From Salticus scenicus (lineage: Eukaryota > Arthropoda > Arachnida > Araneae > Salticidae), in NCBI GenBank assembly GCA_963930645.1, contig OZ005653.1:211468496-211532495 (forward strand): 64,000 nucleotides of DNA, given 5' to 3'. Below the pieces are notes generated by a model. The model searched no databases, was not told where the DNA came from, and saw only the letters and a program-made list of their open reading frames with translations. This document shows positions 56,575 through 64,000 of the stretch, piece after piece. Position numbers and translations under genes: made by a program. How positions within the stretch are numbered: the stretch's first letter is position 1; each line of letters starts with the position of its first letter.

Positions 56575-56958
56575 TGTAACAGCTTGACGGGTGGTTCGGT
56601 TAGGTATATGTGGGAGAAAGGTACGAAAATGAACCACACTTTCTTTTCGCAGGAAACACGACGCTTTTAATATTACTTAATCAAACTATTTACAGATGTT
56701 TACACATAAAATTATATTATTTCCAGAACTAGACGAGATTCTTGCACTCCATAATAGTGCATAAAATAGTACAATTAAACCTGAGCTACGAAACCGGGGG
56801 CAGGACACACTTCCTCCGCCGTCTCCAGCCAGCTCACACTCTTCATAGACGGATGCTTTTCCCTCTGCATCCTTCCGCGAACCCTTTAAGGGTTGCAATC
56901 ACATATATTCCCCTCCATAGGGGGCTACCATAAAGGTTTGGGACTCGCTGGCATTACA
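56575..56958 (-). mobile_element. Possible solo LTR
   Basis: Begins TGTAACAGCTTGACGGGTGG and ends near GGCATTACA, with a GC-rich centre unlike its surroundings (CGAAACCGGGGGCAGGACAC). TG...CA ends and the TGTAAC/TTACA inverse suit a retrovirus-like LTR, but no target duplication is visible and there is no second copy here. Weak; orientation not determined. Confidence 0.3.
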
Positions 56959-56959
56959 C

Positions 56960-57970
56960 TGTTAATATATATATATATATTAAATTAAATTCAAAATAAA
57001 TGACAAGAATTAATTCAATCAGCGCCGCAGCTTCTCCTTTTACGATCGGTGACCCATATATGTGTCCAGTTTGACGCATATGGTTCAAAGCCTTTTTGGA
57101 AGACCATTTGCTGATGTTTGGAGTTATTTTGTTTCGCCAGACCTGGAAAGTTTTTGGAGATCTATGGATATGGAGTGAAAATTTCAAAAGTTTTTGACCT
57201 AAGATGGATTTTGCTGTTGTTGTTTCTTGCAGGTGGTGAGTTTTTCATCTTTTTATAGCAGGTTCGGATGGAGTTATGTGCGGCTAGCATTTTCATATAA
57301 AAAAATTTTTATATAAAGAATCTATATATTTCAGCTTTATTCTTTACAGCTTTTTCGTTTTTTGTTGGCTGTAACTTATGATTTTAAATGTTTAAATTTA
57401 ATAAATAGAAATATTTTTTGGTTTTCAAAACTCAATATTTAATTTTCAAGAAATAGAAATATTGTTTTTACTATTTTAAGTTTTTCTGTACTATTCAGTT
57501 TGAATTCAGTTTGAATTACATTTGGAGTATGCTAGCCTACATATCTTTTGAAACCTGCTAGTACTACATAATTTTTAACAGCTGTGTTCCCACCTGCAGA
57601 AGAGACTGGCACAGCATAATTATATTTTCAGGCTTAAATAGTGTTTAACTTAAACTAATTTTCATGTTTATTAACATTGTTTGATAAGTTTTCTTGTTGT
57701 TTGTTACATTTCACTTTCATGACATTATTTATGATTATTTAAATATATATATATATATGTATATTTAAGGTTTATTGCTAACATGTAAAAAATAAAAAAA
57801 TAAAAATCAGTTAAATTGTAATTAATATACATCAACATGCATAAAATTATTATAAAACATAGGTACTGATACATAATTTCTGAGAGAAGTAATGTTATTC
57901 TTCGCTTACACACACAACAACAAGATATTATTTTAAATGATATTATTCAGTATGATTTATTAAAACTGTA
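56960..57970. other. AT-rich spacer
   Basis: No gene supported; the minus frame at 56954-57187 is open for 77 codons but matches nothing I know. TA repeats at 56966-56982 and 57741-57760. Confidence 0.4.
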
Positions 57971-57978
57971 TATTTTGA

Positions 57979-58200
57979 TGTCAGAGCTAGGACTAAGGCC
58001 GACTAACTACGTTAGGGTCCTAAGCCGGAGGGTGAATTCTTTCCATGGAAGGTCCTTCTAAGGAGTTCTATCACTATTTACTCAAATTTCAGAGAAAACC
58101 GTGGAAAACTCCGAAGAACTAGTACGGTGAGCGTGACCTGGGATTGAAAACGGCACCTAACGTCTACCAGCTCACAGAGCAGAACTTTTCGAAAATGGGT
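57979..58200 (-). repeat. tRNA-derived SINE, third (old) copy
   Basis: Follows the minus copy at 4303 in order: GCCGACTAACTACGTTAGGG TCCTAAGCCGGAGGG, GGAAGGTCCTTCTAAG, AGAAAACCGTGGAAAACTCC, GTGACCTGGGATTGAAAACG GCACCTAACGTCTACCAGCT. More mutated, with a damaged B box. Confidence 0.65.
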
Positions 58201-58204
58201 TAGG

Positions 58205-58426
58205 CATGTATATTTTGTTAAGTAAAACACCACAGGTAAAAGAACAAAAATATATTAAAAAAATACAAAATGAATTTGAAATCTAACATACGTTTTCGAA
58301 ATAATCAGAAATAAATATTTAAGTGATTCTTATGTATTTTTATACATTTTTCTTTTGTTGCATTAAATTACATTTAATTCCCAGTTTATACAATCTAATT
58401 TAAAAAAAATCTATATACCACATGCT

Positions 58427-58485
<59 letters not shown>

Positions 58486-59867
58486 GAAGAAAATTTAATA
58501 TAGTCGGCTATATTTAATATTTATTAATGTTTCAGAAAAAAAATTAAAATTGTAATCAGAAATTCAAAATTCATCTGAAGACACGTTTTTTAAATATGAA
58601 TATATTATTCATTTACATGAAAAAGTTTTTAATTACTACATTATGATAAAAAGAAATATTACAAAGTAGAATCTTTTAATGAATGCAATACATATTTTGA
58701 AGAATATATTACTCCTTTGACATTTTATTTTACGAGATACCTGAAAACAAAAATGTCAAAGCAAATTTTTAATTATTTTGTTTCATATTATAAGATAAAA
58801 ATAAAATTTTTATATTTATTTTTATTTTATTTTTTTTATTTATATTTATATTTTTTATTTATATTTTATTTTATTTTTCTTCGTGATTTTTCTTTGGTAT
58901 TAATGTAAATTTAATATTCAAACTTGTCTCGAAAACTACATAAAATAGCTGAAATGTAAAGGACTAATTTCTTTCTTTCTTTCTTTCTTTTTTTATTTCT
59001 TTTTTTATTTTTTTTTTTAAATATTTAAATACTATTAAAATTTTATAATATAAATATTTCTGTTACAAATTAGCATATTATTTTAGGATTAAAATGCAGA
59101 TGAACATACAGATAAAACTGATGTTATGGACCAACTTTTAGAGGTAGGCTTACTAACACCTATAATAAAATCAGAAATCTTTCACTCATAATTATAACGA
59201 AAAAGAGGATAAATAATGTGTACTTGTCTCTGTAGTGTGAAGGGAAGGGAATAAATGAAAACGGCATAAAAATACATCGTATTGATGTTCTCGTTAACAA
59301 ACAGCACTTGAAAAGTATGCAGAATATATATGAAAACTATTCGAATATAGAAAATTTTTTTTATAAACAAACACTATAATTTGCAAAAACACGTTTAAAG
59401 ATTACACTATAATTTTACACAATACATCTTTAAAGCTAATACTGATAAGAAATGGGAATACACTAAAGACATTTTCGTTAACAAACAGCTCTTGAAAAGC
59501 AAGCACAGTAAATCGAAAAATTAATGGGCTGCAGAAATAGAATTTGTAAACAAATACCATAAGTTGCAAAAATACGTTCACAAACTGCACAATGATTTTA
59601 AACAGTTTATTTCTCAAGTTCATATTGATAGTCATACAATATCTGTTAATTAGTACGCATACAGACAATAAAAATAATGTTAACTAAGCCAGGAAATCTC
59701 AATAAATGAATAACTAGTGAAATTAAAGATCAGGATCTCTAACATACCATTGACCTCAGACCGTAGTGAGAAATTCAGTTGGTTAATTTTCAGGTGAACG
59801 GTGGTTGAGATGAAAGACATCCCCTTCAAAAATGCAAAAATGTATACATTATTAAAAACGAATTGGT

Positions 59868-59937
<70 letters not shown>

Positions 59938-60180
59938 CAGACATATCGATACATATATATATATATATATATATACAGTATCTGGAAGACCGAGTTCACT
60001 CGGTTTCTTTGTAAATATCACACTTACTGAAAAAAAAAAAAAACAGGTAATTTGTTTTTAGAAAGGCATTCCTCATTTCTTTCACACAAACCAAACGCGG
60101 TTTACTAGAAAAAGGTAATTTTCCTGGAGATAAATAAAATTCAAATCGAATTATCATCCCATTTTTATTTTTTCAAAATC
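58205..60180. other. AT-rich spacer with microsatellites
   Basis: TA array at 58433-58482, T-rich CTTT repeat at 58970-58992, TA plus GATA array at 59870-59970. At 59,200-59,620 two blocks share TTCTCGTTAACAAACAGCAC / TTTTCGTTAACAAACAGCTC about 190 bases apart, an old duplication. No gene supported. Confidence 0.5.
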
Positions 60181-60184
60181 GTTC

Positions 60185-60249
60185 CAGCGAGTTCCAAGAA
60201 AATCAAGTTTCATCGGTATTTCTCCAGGGTAGACAGCAGGTTACACTGC

Positions 60250-60280
<31 letters not shown>

Positions 60281-62440
60281 TCGAGTTCTGATACTATTCT
60301 TTCTGATTCTTATGTAAAATTACCTCCTGAATCCGAATATGATTCCCAATTTGCCCAGTCACCCACCGTTTTCCAGAAACACCACCCCCTCCCTCAATCT
60401 TTTTCCCTGTTCGATAATTTTGTGGCCATGAATTTGATTTGAAGAATGAAAATGAATTAATTTAACTCATAAAAGCAATATATATATATATATATATATA
60501 AAGTTTAAAAAATAACATTAATAACAGATTAAAAATATATAAGATATGTAATACATAATTTCAGTGGCAAATTCCCCCCAAAATTTTTCCCTTGTCGCAA
60601 ACGTCCATGTTTTAGAATTTTCCAACTCTGTAGCCCCTCAGAAGATATTTAACGGTTGAAATAATCCTCCCCCTCCTAAAAATCAAATTTATAACCATAA
60701 AATCACCGAAAATTGATAAAAATGGGGGGCAGTTCCTAAAAAACGGTCGGTGGTAGGGCAAAATGGGTGTCATATTTGGATTCAGGAGGTCATTTTACAC
60801 AAGAATATGGTGAAATGGTGTCAGAAGCAATTTTCATGCCGAGCAGTGTTATCAATGAACCATAGTTATCCTGAAGATAAGAGTATTTCAGATCGAAATG
60901 TCATCTCAAAGACACCCTAACTCTAAATTTTTATAAAAATCACTCGTGTACTTTCGAAAAAGGTGTTCGAATCTGAAAAAAAAAAGAAGTACAAGCCATT
61001 TTTCTGGGTATAGCACGGATTATTGGTGAACTCTCAATATTCTGAAGGGAAGAACTATTGAAATTAAAATTTAAAAAGTTTTTAAACCTAATTTTTTATC
61101 AAAATCATTCAAGTAGTTTTATAATAAAACCAAATATCTGCCATGTTTTGCTACAGATAGATTGAGAATTAGCAGTGAACGCTAATTTTCGTAAAGATAA
61201 GAGTAAGTTAGATAGGTGTTTTCTCTAAAATTAACGTTAAATATTTTTTCACAATTTTAGATCCATTTCCGAAAAAACAAATTTTGTGTCACAGTTTGCA
61301 AATGGCGTTGTCGAACGCCAATTTACCTAAAAATAAGTCAGGGTATGTTTGCAATCTGGAAAGAAAAAAAAAAAACTTCATACAAAGATTTTATTAAAAT
61401 TACTAGATTCATTTTCGAGAAAAACAAGTTTCTGCAATATTTTGCAATAGACAAAATGAAAGTGAGCACTCAACGCTAATTTTTGCGAAAATGGGGATAA
61501 GCCAGATGGACTTATCATCTCAAAAAAACCATAATTCTAAATTTTTATCAAAATCGTTAGAGCCATTTCCCAGAAAACCGAGTTTCTGCAATATTTTGCA
61601 ACGGGTGGAGTGAATGAACATTAGTTTTCTGGAAGATAAGGATAAATGAAATCGGTTTGTCATCTTAAAAAAACACTCAACCCTATTTTTTTTTTTTTTA
61701 ATCGGCAGATCCATTTCTAATAATATCAAGTTTTTGTCATATTTTGTAATGGGTGGAGTAAGGGTAAACAATGATCGTTAATTTTCCTGAGGATGAGTGT
61801 AAGTCAGATGGGTTTATTTCTTTATAAATCCTATACCTCTATGTTTTTATTAAAATTGTGTAAACTGAATTTGTACCAAATTTTGAAACTAAAGGATAAA
61901 TGGTTAACAGTGAATGCGAATTTTCCTGAAGATAATGTAAAGTCCAATCGATTTCGAACCATTAAAAACAGTAAACCTCAAACTTTTATCAAAACTCTTA
62001 TATCCATTTTCGTTTAAACTCAATTTCTGTCAGATTTTACAACTGGCAGATAAAGAGTTAACAGCTAACGTGAATTTCCTTGAAACTGGGAATAAGCTGA
62101 ATTAATGTTTCACTCCGAAAAACCCTTAACCCAAAACTGTCATCTAATGTAGTTATATCCATTTCTAATTAAAAGCTATTTTTGCCATATTTTACAAATA
62201 GTGGATGAAGAGTTTGCTGTGAAAGTGAATTTTTTTTAAGATGAAAAAATCCAATTGATGATTTACTTCATAAAATCCTTAATGTCCTTCATAAAAATTG
62301 TTAAATCCATTTCTGGGTAAATCCAATTTCACCCACATTTTGGAATTGTCGGATAAAGGGTTAATAGAAAGCGCAAATTATACTGTATATGAAGATAAAT
62401 CCAGTCGAGTTTTCACCTCAAAAAACCTTCAGCAACAAAT
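60185..62440. repeat. Strongly diverged tandem array, about 150-180 bp period
   Basis: A phrase like ATCCATTTCCGA(G)AAAA(C)(C)...GTTTCTGCAATATTTTGCAA followed by GTGAACGCTAATTTTC(G/C) recurs from about 60190 to 62390, for example near 61260, 61410, 61560, 61710, 61985, 62155 and 62310. Spacing and sequence have drifted, so it is old. Short frames inside arise by chance. Poly(A) at 60253-60280; CCCC-rich patch at 60660-60740. Confidence 0.6.
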
Positions 62441-62532
62441 TATATATATATAACAAGTCAAGTGATTAACTCGCTTAATGTATGTGGAGGATACATGTAT
62501 AACTATCTCTTAATTTACATCAAAATTTCATA

Positions 62533-63358
62533 TCTGTATAAATAAAGAGAAGTACGTTTGTGCTTTGGAGCTCAGCCTACTGATCGCAGAGCCACAAAAC
62601 TTGCGGATGTATAGCTTGGACGAGCTTAAGCAAAATTATGCACTCGAAAAAATACCCTATAATTAAAATGATAAGCTTTGCAGGAAATCTCCATTCTTTT
62701 AAAAAATATATTATAATTATTATTAAACAAATTATCACTATTTTTGAAATAGTTATGCTTACATATACAAAACTTTTAATGCTTAAAAGTTAATTGTTCG
62801 TTATTTCATAAATTTTTATATCAGGTAAAGATGTTAAACTTTCATTGAATTCTGGCTAACCATCATGGAGATATTCTGCACGCAAGATCATCATCGTCAT
62901 AAAATTCGCTCTGAGATTTATGTATACTATATGTATATGTATATGAATGATTAATAAATGTATAATTTTAATGGCTGTAATAAAGAGGCAAGACATTTTT
63001 TTTAACACCTGTTAAAATTTATAAGTTTTAAAAGTAATTATTTTTTAATATTTTGTAAATAAAATTGTGATTATGTTTTTCTGATATTTTCTTCTTTCAT
63101 AGTTACTGATACTTTAAATGATAGTTCTTGAATAATAGCAAATCCGATAAATACCCAAATAGAACTACCTAGGAAAGACTTTGTTACAGGCAAGGGGAAG
63201 ACAAACTTTATGCAGTGCGGTGGCGAATGATGCTGCCGTAGGCATCAGATACCTGAAATGAGGTTCAGAGCGATTTTAATGAATTACTTTTTTCTTTTTC
63301 ATTTATAAAGAGATTTTAAAAAAAATAGTGATTCAAATTAGTAGCCGAAGCTTGCTAG
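62533..63358 (+). mobile_element. Candidate non-autonomous Helitron
   Basis: Starts A|TCTGTATAAATAAAGAGAAG, with TC after host A and the ATAAATAAA...GAAGTACGTTTGTGC pattern I associate with arthropod Helitron 5' ends. It ends GCCGAAGCTTGCTAG|T at 63358. The 3' part (GAATGATGCTGCCGTAGGCA, then GAGCGATTTTAATGAATTAC and ATTTATAAAGAGATTTTAAA) follows the layout of the Helitron-like tails at 3.2-3.4 and 11.7-12.0 kb. The terminal hairpin is short (TAGC/GCTA). No Rep/helicase frame. Confidence 0.5.
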
Positions 63359-63362
63359 TATA

Positions 63363-63378
63363 TATATAAATATAAATA

Positions 63379-63419
<41 letters not shown>

Positions 63420-63420
63420 T
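63363..63420. repeat. TA/GT microsatellite
   Basis: TATATA...ATGTATATGTG followed by about 17 GT units. A similar one closes the window (63946-63993). Confidence 0.95.
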
Positions 63421-63449
63421 TCGATCTCATTTCTCGACTCTCCTTGAAG

Positions 63450-63925
63450 CACTTAACCCATTTTCAATGAGTTCCATCCCATGTCGGGAATCTAGAAAAT
63501 GAATTTGCGGACATTCTGGCCCAGACTGCTTCTGCTGAGAATGTGATACACTACTGGATCATCACATACAGCAAAATAACCTTCTTCCGAAAAATTTAAA
63601 TGATTAAAATTAGTAAAAACCCATCCAGTCGACCATGGTATACTTGAAGGAGCCCTAGTGGAACTCTCCAGTTCCATTACGACAGAAAGCGTCAAACAGC
63701 TTTCAGACGTTTCTTGAGTGGGCAAATCAGAGCGCTCACTTTACAGCAGAGCTGTAAATTTTTCCCAAAGTGCTCCTGGTGTAAAGCTGATCAGAGAACG
63801 CCCTCTCATATTCTTAAATGCTTAAATTTTACAAAAGACGAAGTTTTAAATAAACCTTCAGTCTTTCTATACATTCTGGGAGTTTTTGGCTTCAGGGAGA
63901 TGGTCTGTTCTACGCTTGACCATTT
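63450..63925 (+). pseudogene. Non-LTR retrotransposon RNase H domain and tail
   Basis: Plus strand reads VPSHVGNLENEFADILAQTA, the standard end of the RNase H domain in non-LTR elements (WVPSHxGxxGNExAD). After a decayed stretch it continues with FLSGQIRALTLQQSCKFFPK and CSWCKADQRTPSHILKCLNF, a C-x2-C...H-x4-C knuckle that follows RNase H in Jockey-like elements. It ends REMVCSTLDHLGL and an AAC repeat (63930-63943), a typical 3' tail. Stops lie near 63597 and 63630. The RT is absent: a 5'-truncated copy. Confidence 0.75.
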
Positions 63926-63930
63926 GGGAT

Positions 63931-63985
<55 letters not shown>

Positions 63986-64000
63986 GTGTGTGTGCGATTA

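Noticed and set aside
56575..56958. Full LTR retrotransposon
   Set aside because: Only one LTR-like block, no target duplication, and no gag or pol frame nearby. Kept only as a weak solo-LTR call.

Overview
The window is AT-rich eukaryotic nuclear DNA in which I can support no host protein-coding gene. The long reading frames that look real belong to transposable elements: an Academ-like DNA transposon protein, Tc1/mariner-type transposases, Penelope-like reverse transcriptase and GIY-YIG fragments, and non-LTR RNase H tails. Together with tRNA-derived SINEs, Helitron-like ends, long poly(A)/(T) runs and many TA/GT microsatellites this suggests a repeat-rich arthropod genome. A spider or other chelicerate is my best guess, from resemblance of the transposase and retroelement fragments to ones I associate with spiders; that is inference.

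Layout. 0-12 kb: AT-rich spacer, Helitron-like 3' ends (3.4 and 12.0 kb), an inverted SINE pair (4.3-5.1 kb), and several TIR elements (5.4-6.0, 6.26-6.87, 9.06-9.83, 10.1-10.4 kb). 12.3-17.4 kb: a hAT-type MITE, a five-unit satellite of about 270 bp, and a Tc1 element split by a second copy of the same MITE. 18.5-24.5 kb: a decayed transposase, a TTAA-flanked piggyBac-like element holding other repeats, a non-LTR tail and a 40-bp minisatellite. 26-34.9 kb: a foldback repeat, a TA MITE, the third hAT MITE, a 501-bp element with an 8-bp target duplication, a 1.4-kb head-to-head Tc1 palindrome and a pogo/Tigger-type MITE. 35-38.2 kb: a minus-strand Penelope-like element broken by a plus-strand Penelope tail and by a 624-bp insertion carrying three tRNA-Thr-like modules.

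The centrepiece is 39.45-46.30 kb. Here a minus-strand, multiply disabled protein gene combines Cys/His motifs, an XPG/PIN-like nuclease and a Cys-rich C-terminus. It lies between inverted termini that each consist of two tandem units of about 310-320 bp. I read it as a decayed Academ-superfamily transposon with compound terminal inverted repeats.

47-64 kb: a hAT MITE (181 bp), diverged tandem repeats, a hairpin-forming repeat, a 4.8-kb repeat array opened by a clean 2.4-kb TA-flanked insertion, a possible solo LTR, a diverged array at 60.8-62.4 kb, a Helitron candidate and a non-LTR RNase H tail at the end.

The pieces do not form a pathway. They record successive insertions, and target duplications with nesting give the relative order at several sites.
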